From assembly GCA_050747745.1 (NCBI GenBank), contig JBOGKM010000098.1, positions 94,883-158,882 of the forward strand: DNA of 64,000 bases. The letters are read 5' to 3'. The position numbers and the translations under genes were made by a program. Positions 50,382 to 59,117 of the stretch are shown one piece after another (positions within the stretch are counted from its first letter, which is position 1; every line of letters starts with the position of its first letter). Below the pieces are notes generated by a model that had not been told where the DNA came from, searched no databases, and saw nothing but the letters and a program-made list of their open reading frames with translations. Origin of the DNA: SCQP01 sp050747745 (GTDB lineage Bacteria; Acidobacteriota; Terriglobia; Terriglobales; SCQP01).

Positions 50382-52628
50382 TCACAACACCAGCGGATCC
50401 ACGTCGAGCGCGAGGGCGGTGGCGGGAAACTTTTGCGCGCGGGCGAAAGCGCGCAAGTCGGCAAGCAGCGCCTGCAGCGCGCGCCGGCTCTCACTTTTGA
50501 ACAGGAACTGAAAGCGATACTCGCTTTTGACGCGCGCCACCACCGCCGGCGCCGGGCCCAGGACGCGGATGGCGGGATAAGCCGCAGCTCGATCACGCAG
50601 AAAATGGCCGGCGGCGGAGGCGTAAGCGAGCACGCGGTCGTAGTCGCGGTGGCGCAGGCGCGCGCATGCCATGGCCGCAAAGGGCGGATAGTGCAGCCAG
50701 CGGCGGAAGTTGGCTTCCTGGTCGTAAAATGCGTCGAAATCCGCGCGCACCGCCGCCTGCACGGCGTAATGGTCCGGATGCACGACCTGCAGCAGCACTT
50801 CGCCGGGTTCCTGGCCGCGTCCGGCGCGTCCGGCCACCTGCGTGAGGAGCTGGAAGGTGCGCTCGGCGGCGCGAAAATCCGGAAAGGCCAGACCCAGGTC
50901 CGCCTGCAGCACACCGACCAGCGTCACCCCCGGCAGATCGTGGCCCTTGGCGATCATCTGCGTGCCCACCAGAATATCCAGCTCGCCCGCCCGGAAGCGC
51001 GCCAGCACCTGCTCGAAATGTCCGCGCGCGCGCGCCGTATCGCGGTCGAGGCGGGCGATGCGCGCCTGCGGAAACAGGGCTGCCAGCGTCTGTTCCACCT
51101 TCTCGCTGCCGCTGCCCAGAAAGTACAAATGTTGGCTGTCGCAGGCGGGACAGCGCGACGGCGGCTCGAGGCTGTAGCCGCACAGATGACACAACAGGCG
51201 CCCGGCGGATTTGTGGTAGGTCAGCGCCAGCGCGCAATCGCGGCACATCACGGCCGCGCCGCAGGCGCGGCACAGCACCACCGGAGCAAATCCGCGGCGG
51301 TTGATCAGCACCAGAGCCTGTTGTCCGCGCTGCAGGCATTGCGCCAGCGCCGCGTGCAGCGCCTTGGAAATCACTTCTTCGCCGGCCCGCCGCGCGCGGG
51401 CGCCCCGCTCCGCCACCGCAGCGCGGAACTCGGCGCCCATATCCACCAGGCCAATGACCGGCAATGCCCGCTGCGCCACGCGCTCCGGGAGTTGCAACAG
51501 CCGGTATTTGCCGGCGCGCGCGTGGGCGAAACTTTCCAGCGACGGCGTCGCCGAACCCAGCACCACCCGCGCCCCGCTCAGGCGCGCGCGAAGCACCGCC
51601 AGATCGCGCGCGTGATAACGCGGCGCTTCCTGCTGCTTGAAACTAGCATCGTGTTCCTCGTCGACCACGATCAGGCCCAGGCGCGGCAGCGGCGCAAACA
51701 CCGCCGAGCGCGTGCCCAGCGCCACCCGCGCCTCCCCCGCCCGCAATCGTTCCCACTCGCGCCGGCGCTCGGCCGCGGTCAGCCCGGAGTGCAAAACCGC
51801 GACCTGGCCGGGAAAGGCGTCGGAGAAATCGGCAAACAGCGCCGGCGTGAGCCCGATTTCGGGGACCAGCAGCAGGGCCGCTTCCCCGCGAGACAGCGCC
51901 GCTTCCATCGCCGCCAGATACACTGCCGTCTTGCCGCTTCCGGTGACCCCGTGCAGCAGCAGCGGCCGGCGCTCGCCGCCGCCGTGGATGGGGCCATTGA
52001 TCGCCTCCAGCGCCGCCTGCTGGGCGGCATTGAGCGCGGCCACGCGCGCCCGCGGCGTCCAGGCGGGTTGGCACGGCCACCTCGGGCTGGAGCCGCCCTC
52101 CGGCAAGCCCGCCTCGCTGGGACAGGCGCGGGCGGGCACCGGACACCCGCCGGCGCCCGGGGTGCCTTCAAGTTGCCGCGACTGGGCGGCCACCGGCATG
52201 GAGGCGCGGCGGCGCCGCGGAGCGGAGCCAGTCGGCGCGCCGCCGCCGCCGGGCGGCAGTGCGCAGCGCATCACCTCGCCGATGGGCGCCTGGTAGTAGG
52301 CCGCCGTCCAGCGCACCAGTTCCAGCAGCACGCCATCCAGCAGCGGCGCCGTGTCCAGCACCGCCGCCAGCGCCCGGACGCGCTCGGGCGCCAGCCCCTC
52401 CGGGGGCTGCGCCCGCAGCGCCGTCACCACGCCGGTAAGCTGGCGGGCACCCCAGGGTGCAGTGATCCGCATTCCCGGCTGCAAGTGCGGCCTCCACGCC
52501 TCGGGCACGGCATAGCAGAAGGCGCCCTCCAGCGGCACCGGCAGCACCACGTCCGCGTACTGCGCTGCCGCCGCTGGGGCTGCCTCAGAGGGCGGCTTGG
52601 ACGGCGGCGACGATGGCATCGGCATCAA
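50382..52628 (-). CDS. priA: Primosomal helicase PriA
   Basis: A superfamily 2 helicase of 748 residues restarting collapsed forks. The N-terminal 3'-DNA-binding domain (VVLPVPLEGAFCYAVPEAWR) ends near 135. Helicase motifs: Walker A LLLHGVTGSGKTAVYLAAME, DEEH in IVVDEEHDASFKQQEAP, GSATPSLES, and motif V/VI ILVGTQMIAKGHDLPGVTLV with LLTQVAGRAGRGQEPGEV. Zinc-binding cysteines: VLCRACGAAVMCRDC and LCHLCGYSLEPPSRCPAC. Residues about 151-187 derive from an interspersed repeat, read in frame. The start overlaps the tkt 3' end by about 40 bp; an ATG at 52619 is also possible. Confidence 0.93.
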   Translation of the reverse strand: MMPMPSSPPSKPPSEAAPAAAAQYADVVLPVPLEGAFCYAVPEAWRPHLQPGMRITAPWGARQLTGVVTALRAQPPEGLAPERVRALAAVLDTAPLLDGVLLELVRWTAAYYQAPIGEVMRCALPPGGGGAPTGSAPRRRRASMPVAAQSRQLEGTPGAGGCPVPARACPSEAGLPEGGSSPRWPCQPAWTPRARVAALNAAQQAALEAINGPIHGGGERRPLLLHGVTGSGKTAVYLAAMEAALSRGEAALLLVPEIGLTPALFADFSDAFPGQVAVLHSGLTAAERRREWERLRAGEARVALGTRSAVFAPLPRLGLIVVDEEHDASFKQQEAPRYHARDLAVLRARLSGARVVLGSATPSLESFAHARAGKYRLLQLPERVAQRALPVIGLVDMGAEFRAAVAERGARARRAGEEVISKALHAALAQCLQRGQQALVLINRRGFAPVVLCRACGAAVMCRDCALALTYHKSAGRLLCHLCGYSLEPPSRCPACDSQHLYFLGSGSEKVEQTLAALFPQARIARLDRDTARARGHFEQVLARFRAGELDILVGTQMIAKGHDLPGVTLVGVLQADLGLAFPDFRAAERTFQLLTQVAGRAGRGQEPGEVLLQVVHPDHYAVQAAVRADFDAFYDQEANFRRWLHYPPFAAMACARLRHRDYDRVLAYASAAGHFLRDRAAAYPAIRVLGPAPAVVARVKSEYRFQFLFKSESRRALQALLADLRAFARAQKFPATALALDVDPLVL
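52069..52178. repeat. Interspersed repeat, copy 3 (about 110 bp), inside priA
   Basis: Same end blocks as copies 1 and 2 (TGGCACGGCCACCTC, GCTGGAGCCGCCCTCC; right end GGTGCCTTCAAGTTGCCG). Copy 3 has a shorter centre. It lies in the priA linker between the DNA-binding and helicase domains and contains no stop in the priA frame. Confidence 0.75.
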
Positions 52629-54456
52629 TGCCGTAGCGGTGCAGCAACTCCTCCGGCTTGCCGCTGCGCGGCACAGCGTGCACCGCCAGGCGGATCACGC
52701 GCACCCCCTGCGGCCCGACGGCTTCGGCGACCGCATCGCCGATGCCGCCGGCGCTGTAGTGATCCTCAACCGTCAGCAGCGTATTGCGGGTGGCCTGGGC
52801 CGCCGCCAGCAAGCCCTCGCGATCGACCGGCCGCACACTGAACAGATCGATCACGCGGATGGCGATGTTTTCCGCCTGCAGCCGGTCGCAGGCTTTCAGG
52901 GCCTCGTACAGGGTTACGCCGGCGGCGATCACAGTCACCCGGTCCTGGGCACTCTGGCGCAAGGTTTTGCATTGCCCCAGCGCGAAAGCTTCGCCGTTGT
53001 CGTAGAGCACCGCCGCCTTCGGCCGCCCGGTGCGCACATAGCACAGCCCCCGTGTGCCCGCCGCCAGCTCGATGGCGCGCCAGGTGCTCACCGCGTCGGT
53101 GGGATAGAGCACGACGGATTTCGGCAGCGCCCGGAACAGCGATAAGTCCTCCAGCCCCATCTGCGAGCCGCCGTCTTCGCCGATCGAGATGCCCGCATGC
53201 GTACCCACGAATTTCACGTTGGCCTGCGCCAGCCCCGCCAGGCGGATGAAATCCGCGGCGCGCGTGAGGAAGCAGGCGAAGGTGGAAACAAAGGGAATCC
53301 GCCCCGTCGTGGCGAACCCCATCGCCATGCCGGTCATGTTCTGCTCGGCGATATAGCCCTCGAAAAACCGCTCCGGCTGCAGCTTCTGGAAATCCTGCGT
53401 GAAGGTGGAATTCTCCACGTCGCCATCAATTGCGACCAGCCGCTGATCGCGCTGACCCAGTACCGCCAGCGCCTGCCCGAACGCCTCCCGCGTGGCTACT
53501 TGTGCACCCAGCTTGAAGTTGGGCGCGGGCGCGGCGCCGACGGGAGCGGCCAGTGACGGCGGCGCCGCGGCAGGGGGGCGCGGCCAGGGTTTGTATCCAT
53601 TCGCCTGCGGACGCAACTGGGCGCGCAGCTCCGCCAGCGCCGAATTGGCCTCCTCGCCCGCTTTCAGCGCCTTGCCGTGCCAGCCGTTCTTATCCTCGAT
53701 GAACGCCACCCCCTTGCCCTTGAGGGTGCGCGCCAGCAGCACCGAGGGCTTGCCGCTGCATTGCGCCGCCGCCGTAAAGGCAGCCCGGATTTGTGGAATG
53801 TCGTGCCCGTCCAGCACGATCGCGTTCCACCCGAATGCATCCCAGCGCCGTCGGTACACCTCCATGTCGTGCTGCAGCATGGTGGGCTGGCTCTGGCCCA
53901 GGCGGTTGACGTCCACGATGGCGCACAAATTATCGACGTTATAAAAGCTGGCGATCTTGGCCGCCTCCCACACCGATCCCTCCGACGTTTCCCCGTCCCC
54001 CAGCAGCGCGTAGGTGCGATAGCCGGCGCCCGCCAGCCGCGCTTGCAGCGCCATGCCCAGCGCCACCGGCAAGCCCTGTCCCAGCGATCCGGTGGGCACG
54101 GCCACGAACGGCAGCACCGGGGTGGGATGCCCCTCCAGGTTGGAATCGAGCTGCCGCAGGGTCCGCAGATGCTCGCGCGGATACAGCCCCAGCTCCGCCC
54201 ACACCGCGTACAGCACCGGCGCCGCATGCCCCTTCGAGAGCACGAACTTGTCGTTCGCGGGATCCGCGGGGCGCGCCGGATCCAGCCGCATCACTTCGAA
54301 AAACAGCACCGCCAGCAGGTCCGCGGCCGACATCGAGCTGGTCGGGTGGCCGCTGCCGGCCGCCGTGGTCGCTTCGATCGAGTCCAGGCGCAACTGCGTG
54401 GCGAGATTGTGGAGTGCGGCGTCGGCTTCATGGATGGGGGCTTGATGTACTGGCAT
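52585..54456 (-). CDS. tkt: Transketolase
   Basis: A thiamine-pyrophosphate enzyme of 623 residues in the pentose phosphate pathway. N-terminal half: AATTAAGSGHPTSSMSAADL-type SGHPTSS motif, SKGHAAPVLYAVW, the TPP motif ALLGDGETSEGSVWEAAKIA (GDG) and VDVNRLGQSQPTM. C-terminal half: FFEGYIAEQNMTGMAMGFAT with the catalytic glutamate, THAGISIGEDGGSQMGLEDL, and a Pro-rich linker (about 290-320) between them. ATG at 54456 overlaps the ispH end by 29 bp. Together with ispH and priA it forms a minus-strand run. Confidence 0.94.
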   Translation of the reverse strand: MPVHQAPIHEADAALHNLATQLRLDSIEATTAAGSGHPTSSMSAADLLAVLFFEVMRLDPARPADPANDKFVLSKGHAAPVLYAVWAELGLYPREHLRTLRQLDSNLEGHPTPVLPFVAVPTGSLGQGLPVALGMALQARLAGAGYRTYALLGDGETSEGSVWEAAKIASFYNVDNLCAIVDVNRLGQSQPTMLQHDMEVYRRRWDAFGWNAIVLDGHDIPQIRAAFTAAAQCSGKPSVLLARTLKGKGVAFIEDKNGWHGKALKAGEEANSALAELRAQLRPQANGYKPWPRPPAAAPPSLAAPVGAAPAPNFKLGAQVATREAFGQALAVLGQRDQRLVAIDGDVENSTFTQDFQKLQPERFFEGYIAEQNMTGMAMGFATTGRIPFVSTFACFLTRAADFIRLAGLAQANVKFVGTHAGISIGEDGGSQMGLEDLSLFRALPKSVVLYPTDAVSTWRAIELAAGTRGLCYVRTGRPKAAVLYDNGEAFALGQCKTLRQSAQDRVTVIAAGVTLYEALKACDRLQAENIAIRVIDLFSVRPVDREGLLAAAQATRNTLLTVEDHYSAGGIGDAVAEAVGPQGVRVIRLAVHAVPRSGKPEELLHRYGIDADAIVAAVQAAL

Positions 54457-55420
54457 CGCAATATTCCTCGTTTCCTCCCGCGAGCACGGCCTCGGGCAGC
54501 ACAAAGCGCACGTGCTCGTCTATGCCTTCGGCTTCCTCGACGCGGGTAAAGCCGAAGCGTTCCCGCAGCGCCGCCACCACCTCTTGCACCAGCGACTCGG
54601 GTGCCGAGGCGCCCGCGGTCAGCCCCACGGTGCGCACCCCCTGCAACCAGCCCGGATCAATGGCGGCGGCGGTATCAATGCGCCGGGCGGCGGCGCCGGC
54701 ATTGGCCGCCACCTCGACCAGGCGCAGGGAATTGGAGCTGTTTTCCGAGCCCACCACCAGCACCAAGTCCGTCCGCGGAGCCACCCGCTGCAGCGCCGTC
54801 TGCCGGTTTTGGGTGGCGTAGCAGATGTCCTGCGCCTTCGGCGCCGCCACCTGCGGAAAGCGCGCCCGCAGCCGCTCGATGATGGCCCGGGTCTCGTCCA
54901 GGCTGAGTGTGGTCTGGGTCAAATACGCCACCCGGCTGGGATCGGGCACGGCCAGAGCCTCCACCTGTTCCACCGATTCCAGCACCGGCGTGTCCGCCGG
55001 CACTTCCCCCAGCAGCCCGATGATTTCGTCGTGCTGCCGGTGCCCGATGATCACCAGGCTGTAGCCCCGCCGCATGTATTCCTGCGCCTCGCCATGGACC
55101 TTGTTCACCAGCGGACAGGTGGCGTCGATCACCTGCAGCTTCCGCCGCCGCGCCTCCGTCCACATTTGCGGCGCCACGCCGTGCGCGCTGAAAAACACCC
55201 GCGCCCCCAAAGGCACCGCATCCACGCTGGCCACGAAGATCGCCCCCCGCGCTTCCAGGCTGGCGATCACCGTGCGGTTGTGAACGATTTCCTTGAGGAC
55301 GTAGATCGGCGGTCCGAATTTCCGCAGCGCCGATTCCACCGCTTCCACCGCGCGCACCACGCCGGCGCAGAATCCCCGTGGCTTGAGGATCAGGATGGTT
55401 TTGGGCGACTCCGCCGGCAC
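54428..55420 (-). CDS. ispH: 4-hydroxy-3-methylbut-2-enyl diphosphate reductase
   Basis: Last enzyme of the MEP isoprenoid pathway, 330 residues, with a [4Fe-4S] cluster. The three cluster cysteines are in KPRGFCAGVVRAVEA, DATCPLVNKVHGEAQEY, and the KAQDICYATQNRQTALQ segment; substrate-binding residues are in EIVHNRTVIASLE, FSAHGVAPQMW, and GSENSSNSLRLVEVA. GTG start at 55420; the nearby ATG is out of frame. The last 25 residues extend beyond the usual end (CDASTSSPHP) and overlap the tkt start. No other MEP gene is in the window. Confidence 0.95.
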   Translation of the reverse strand: MPAESPKTILILKPRGFCAGVVRAVEAVESALRKFGPPIYVLKEIVHNRTVIASLEARGAIFVASVDAVPLGARVFFSAHGVAPQMWTEARRRKLQVIDATCPLVNKVHGEAQEYMRRGYSLVIIGHRQHDEIIGLLGEVPADTPVLESVEQVEALAVPDPSRVAYLTQTTLSLDETRAIIERLRARFPQVAAPKAQDICYATQNRQTALQRVAPRTDLVLVVGSENSSNSLRLVEVAANAGAAARRIDTAAAIDPGWLQGVRTVGLTAGASAPESLVQEVVAALRERFGFTRVEEAEGIDEHVRFVLPEAVLAGGNEEYCDASTSSPHP

Positions 55421-55456
55421 CCTTTCATCTTAAGCCATGGAAGCCATGGTCAGATG

Positions 55457-56116
55457 CTAGTGCCAGTGTGGGATCTGCGGCTTTGTCTTCTTCTTCGCCT
55501 TGGCTTTCGCCTGGGGCTTGGCCGCGCCGTTGGCATTGGCGATCACCAGCGTTGCCGGCGGCGCCGATCGCACCGGCTTGGCACCCGTTGCCGGATCGGC
55601 CGCCCTGGCGAGCTGCGCCCGGTAGTCCGCCTGCCCGCGCGATTCGATCCACTCTCCCAGTTGCTTCAGGCTCGACTCGACCTGCGCCGTGCTGGTGCGA
55701 AGCGCCGCGCCCCCGGCCGCATCATCCCTGGGCCCCAGCACATCCCCGCTGCGCTGCGCCACGGCCAGCACTGCTTCTCCATCCTGATAAAGCTTGAACG
55801 CCGCTCCCAGGTTCCCCGGCGCCGAACTGAAGGCCTGCAGCAGGGCCGGCATCGCCTGGCTCAGGTTGCGGGCCACGGCCGCCTGGCCGTCGGCAACCGC
55901 CTGCTTTTCGGGCTTGGCTATGTGCAAATGCCCGGCATCGAGCGCGCCCATGGACGTTTGCAGCGATTGCAGCGATTGGGCCAACTGCAGCGCCACCGCC
56001 TTGCCGGTCATCTGTGCCGGCGCCGGCGCCTGGGCTTGCGCCATGCCCAAGCTACTTAAACCTAGGGTGAGGCTTGCCGCTGCTGTGATGGCGAGCAGGA
56101 ACCGCAAACGCACCAT
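55457..56116 (-). CDS. Secreted Ala-rich hypothetical protein
   Basis: A 219-residue product with a signal peptide (MVRLRFLLAITAAASLTLGL). The mature part is alpha-helical and Ala/Gln-rich (ALQLAQSLQSLQTSMGALDA, AVARNLSQAMPALLQAFSSA), with a Lys-rich tail (KPQAKAKAKKKTKPQIPHWH). No family recognised; it may be periplasmic. ATG at 56116 is preferred over a frame start at 56158. It lies 37 bp upstream of ispH, so it may share its transcript. The 250 bp on the other side, up to DedA, hold an imperfect GC-rich inverted repeat near 56165-56210. Confidence 0.65.
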   Translation of the reverse strand: MVRLRFLLAITAAASLTLGLSSLGMAQAQAPAPAQMTGKAVALQLAQSLQSLQTSMGALDAGHLHIAKPEKQAVADGQAAVARNLSQAMPALLQAFSSAPGNLGAAFKLYQDGEAVLAVAQRSGDVLGPRDDAAGGAALRTSTAQVESSLKQLGEWIESRGQADYRAQLARAADPATGAKPVRSAPPATLVIANANGAAKPQAKAKAKKKTKPQIPHWH

Positions 56117-56367
56117 GGCTAATTGGATGCGGCAGCAGGCTGGCCGGAGGCAAGGCAAAAGAAGAGAGCCGGCTCGCTTCCCCCCGGAAAAGCCAGCTCC
56201 CTCTTTGTGCCTGATTTCAGAACTCCAAAATCGGGCGTCTCGCTCATACTAGTGCAATTCCTGGTCCAAGCTTCGGATAATTTCAAGGCGCTGATTCCAC
56301 ACGGTTTGCGGGAATACAGTCGGACGCCGTGTCAAAGCCAACAATGACCCGGCGGTCAGACCACACC

Positions 56368-57003
56368 TTATATAACCTTTACGCCTTCTTTTTTGACCTC
56401 ACGCCGAAACCGCCGCACATGATGCCAAACCGCCAGCGCGATCAGGACTGCCACCACTGGCGCCCAGATCGCGTCGAACTGGTGAAACCATGGCGCCACC
56501 GCCTGCCAGTGCTGTCCCAGCCGGTCGCCCACAAACAGTAGCGCAAAACACCACGGCAGCGAGCCAATAAACGTGTAAAGGTTGAACCGCACCACCGGCA
56601 TGCGCGCCACCCCCGCCGGCAGCGCGATATAGGTACGAACGACAGGCAGCATGCGGCAGATGAATACGGTTATGTCGCCGCGTTTGCGGAACCAAGCTTC
56701 GGCCCGGGTCAGATCGCCCGGCGCAATCAGCAACCAGCGTCCGTAACGGTGTGCCACCGGCGGCCCGCCATAGTAGCCAACCGTGTAGGCAATCATCGAG
56801 CCGATGCTGTTGCCGATCGCCGCCGCCAGTCCAGCCGCCACCAGCTCGAGCCGTCCGGTCGAGACCAAAAATCCGGAAAAAGTGAGGATGACTTCCGACG
56901 GGACCGGAATGCAGGCCGCTTCCAAAATCATCAGCAGCACCACGCCCGCATAGCCCAGATGCGCAATCAGGGCAATGATATGTTGGCCGATTCCGGCGAG
57001 CAC
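56368..57003 (-). CDS. DedA-family membrane protein
   Basis: A 211-residue DedA/SNARE-associated protein: IALIAHLGYAGVVLLMILEA, IPVPSEVILTFSGFLVSTG with the conserved Glu and Pro, GNSIGSMIAYTVGYYGG, then the amphipathic segment FFKRGDITVFICR-like WFRKRGDITVFICRMLPVVR with conserved arginines, and LPAGVARMPVVRFNLYTFIG. It probably helps flip lipid carriers or maintain proton-motive force. Starts with GTG at 57003. A second VTT-type protein at 48219 is only distantly related. Divergent from the dehydrogenase at 57084. Confidence 0.92.
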   Translation of the reverse strand: MLAGIGQHIIALIAHLGYAGVVLLMILEAACIPVPSEVILTFSGFLVSTGRLELVAAGLAAAIGNSIGSMIAYTVGYYGGPPVAHRYGRWLLIAPGDLTRAEAWFRKRGDITVFICRMLPVVRTYIALPAGVARMPVVRFNLYTFIGSLPWCFALLFVGDRLGQHWQAVAPWFHQFDAIWAPVVAVLIALAVWHHVRRFRREVKKEGVKVI

Positions 57004-57083
57004 AGCTTAAATAGGATACAGGCTCTCCGGATTTTCCGCGCACGTTTGGCGGTGGTGGATGTTACCGTTGAGATAGGTACAAC

Positions 57084-57968
57084 ATGAAAATTTTCTTTGC
57101 CGGAACCGGAATCATGGGAGCCCCCATGGCGGCCAATTTGGCACGCGGCGGCCACAGCGTGCAGGTGTGGAACCGCACCGGCGAAAAAGCCGACGTACCC
57201 GGCTGCACTCGAGTGAACACCCCGCTGGAAGGCGCCCAATCCGCCGAGGTCATCTGGCTTTGCCTGAGCGATACCGCCGCGGTGCAATCGGTGGCCGAGC
57301 AGATGGCTGCGGCGGCCCGCCCCGGCCTCATCGTGGCCGATTCCAGCACCATCGCGCCCCGCGCCAGCCGCGAGCTGGCGACGCGGTGGGGCGACCGTGG
57401 CGCCGTCTGGGTGGACTGCCCGGTCACCGGCTCCCGCAACGGCGCCGAGAGCGGCGAGCTGATTTTTATCGTGGGCGGGCCGGAAGAGACCGTCAAGCAT
57501 CTCTCGCCTCTGTTTGAAACCATGGGCCGCCGCGTGTTTCACATGGGCGACAGCGGCCTGGGCCTGGCCACCAAGCTGGCCATGAACCTCAACATCGTCC
57601 TCATCTACCAGGGGATGAGCGAAGGCCTGGTGCTGGCGGAAAAATCCGGCATCCCAGCCGAACAAATGCTCGCCGTGATGGGCGCCACCATGCTCCGCTC
57701 CGGCGTGAGCGAATACAAATCGCCGGCCATCGCCCAGCGCGATTTTAAGGCCAATTTTCCGCTGCGCCTCATGCTCAAGGACATCCACCTGATGCTCGAT
57801 CAGGCCAAGGAGTTGCGCGTCAAACTGCCGGCGCTGGAAACGGTGGAAGAGGTCTACGCCGTCGCCGAAGAAGAAGGACTGGGCGAGCTCGACTACGCCG
57901 CCGTTCTCGCGCTGCTGGAAAAATGGGCGGCGCTGCCGGGCGGCGACATCACGCTGGCTGCGGATTAG
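57084..57968 (+). CDS. NAD(P)-dependent beta-hydroxyacid dehydrogenase-like protein
   Basis: A 294-residue member of the 3-hydroxyisobutyrate/6-phosphogluconate dehydrogenase superfamily. Rossmann motif FFAGTGIMGAPMAANLARGG, substrate-binding CPVTGSRNGAESGELIFIVG, the catalytic lysine region GLGLATKLAMNLNIVLIYQG, and cofactor-facing IVADSSTIAPRASREL. The N-terminal GTGIMG has the Gly-x-Gly-x-x-Gly with methionine. Substrate among the small hydroxyacids is not assignable; it could be a glyoxylate/succinic semialdehyde reductase. ATG at 57084, after AGGT. Confidence 0.88.
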   Translation: MKIFFAGTGIMGAPMAANLARGGHSVQVWNRTGEKADVPGCTRVNTPLEGAQSAEVIWLCLSDTAAVQSVAEQMAAAARPGLIVADSSTIAPRASRELATRWGDRGAVWVDCPVTGSRNGAESGELIFIVGGPEETVKHLSPLFETMGRRVFHMGDSGLGLATKLAMNLNIVLIYQGMSEGLVLAEKSGIPAEQMLAVMGATMLRSGVSEYKSPAIAQRDFKANFPLRLMLKDIHLMLDQAKELRVKLPALETVEEVYAVAEEEGLGELDYAAVLALLEKWAALPGGDITLAAD

Positions 57969-57986
57969 GAACGTCCGTACTTCCCC

Positions 57987-59030
57987 TCACGCACGCGCCA
58001 CTAACACCGACTGCGACAGATCGCCCAGCGCGTGCCGCTCCACCTGCTTCAGCCCTGCGGCGGCAAACATGCGCCGGTACTCGGCTTCCGTATATGCCCG
58101 CCCTTCCTGTGTCGCCGCCAGCATAGTCAGGCTGAACGCCGCCTCAAACGGCGGCGACACGCGATCCTCATTCGGCAAAAAGTCCACCACCAGAACCGCC
58201 CCGCCCGGCGCCAGCACCTTTTTCACCTTACCGAATAGGGCCTCAATCGTATTCGGCCCAAACATATGCAAAAACCCGGTGATCAGCGCCAAATGCACGC
58301 CGCCGGGCAGCACCACTTCGTCTTCGCCGCCCGGCAGCACATTGCCGCTCAGCGTGTGATAGCGGCTCGCCACGCCGGCTTCGGCCGCATTCGCCTTTGC
58401 CACTTCGGCGACCGGTGCGGCATCCACCAGCGTAATTTCCGCCTTCGGCACCGCGCGCGCCACGGCAATGCCATAGAAGCCGTGGCCGCCGGCAATATCG
58501 AGCACCTTCGGCTGGGCCACGCCGGCCAGCGCGGGCGCGGCTACGCCGGCCGCCATAAGCTGGGCCGGCATTTTCGCCATCACGCCCATCGAGCGCGCGA
58601 ATAGCACCCACATTTCCGCTGGAGCATCCGTCACTCCTGTTGCCGCGTCCGCTCCGCCCCGCCGCACCGCTTGGTACAGCTGTTCGGCGGTGAAGCGCAG
58701 GCTGATCTGTTCATGCCACGCGCTGGCCGGGGCCATCGATGCCGGCGAATGAGCGTTGAGAAACATGTCGGCGGCGGGCGAAAGTGCATACCTGCCATCC
58801 TGCTTTTGCAGCAGCCCAGCGATGGTCAGGTAATCGCACAGGACCGCGACGCCGCGCTCGTCGGCTTTGGCCTTTGCGGCCAGCGCGGCCGCGCTGGTGG
58901 CGCCGTCGGCAATGGCGGTAAACAGGTCCAACCGCACGGCAGCCCGCAGCGCGGCGGTCTGCTCGAAGGCGGTCATCATGCCCAGGATTTGTCCGGGATT
59001 GACGTCGTGGGCGGCGTGTGAATTCGGCAT
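57987..59030 (-). CDS. O-methyltransferase of the dimerising plant-type/hydroxyindole family
   Basis: A 347-residue SAM-dependent methyltransferase. The N-terminal dimerisation and winged-helix region (ALRAAVRLDLFTAIADGATS, YLTIAGLLQKQDGRYALSPA) is followed by a catalytic Rossmann domain: QPKVLDIAGGHGFYGIAVAR, ITLVDAAPVAEVAKANAAEA, GVHLALITGFLHMFGPNTIE and KKVLAPGGAVLVVDFLPNED. Such enzymes methylate hydroxyls on small aromatic or polyketide compounds; substrate unknown. ATG at 59030. Lies downstream of the S10 peptidase, separated by a strong hairpin. Confidence 0.87.
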   Translation of the reverse strand: MPNSHAAHDVNPGQILGMMTAFEQTAALRAAVRLDLFTAIADGATSAAALAAKAKADERGVAVLCDYLTIAGLLQKQDGRYALSPAADMFLNAHSPASMAPASAWHEQISLRFTAEQLYQAVRRGGADAATGVTDAPAEMWVLFARSMGVMAKMPAQLMAAGVAAPALAGVAQPKVLDIAGGHGFYGIAVARAVPKAEITLVDAAPVAEVAKANAAEAGVASRYHTLSGNVLPGGEDEVVLPGGVHLALITGFLHMFGPNTIEALFGKVKKVLAPGGAVLVVDFLPNEDRVSPPFEAAFSLTMLAATQEGRAYTEAEYRRMFAAAGLKQVERHALGDLSQSVLVARA

Positions 59031-59076
59031 AAGCCTAGGTTACGGCATATGGGCGTGAATCGCTGCTCGCACCAGG

Positions 59077-59108
59077 GCCACCCCAACGCGCTTGCGCGTT
59101 GGGGTGGC
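59077..59108. terminator. Perfect 15-bp hairpin between the S10 peptidase and O-methyltransferase genes
   Basis: Arms GCCACCCCAACGCGC (59077-59091) and GCGCGTTGGGGTGGC (59094-59108) with a 2-nt loop lie 10 bp past the S10 stop on the minus strand. No U-tract follows, so it may act as a terminator, an RNA 3'-end stabiliser, or a repeat element. The CCACCCCAA/TTGGGGTGG core resembles the centre of repeat copy 1. Confidence 0.6.
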
Positions 59109-59117
59109 ACCCTGAGC

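Noticed and set aside
50433..52841. 802-codon plus frame
   Set aside because: Antisense to priA, whose helicase and zinc motifs are complete.
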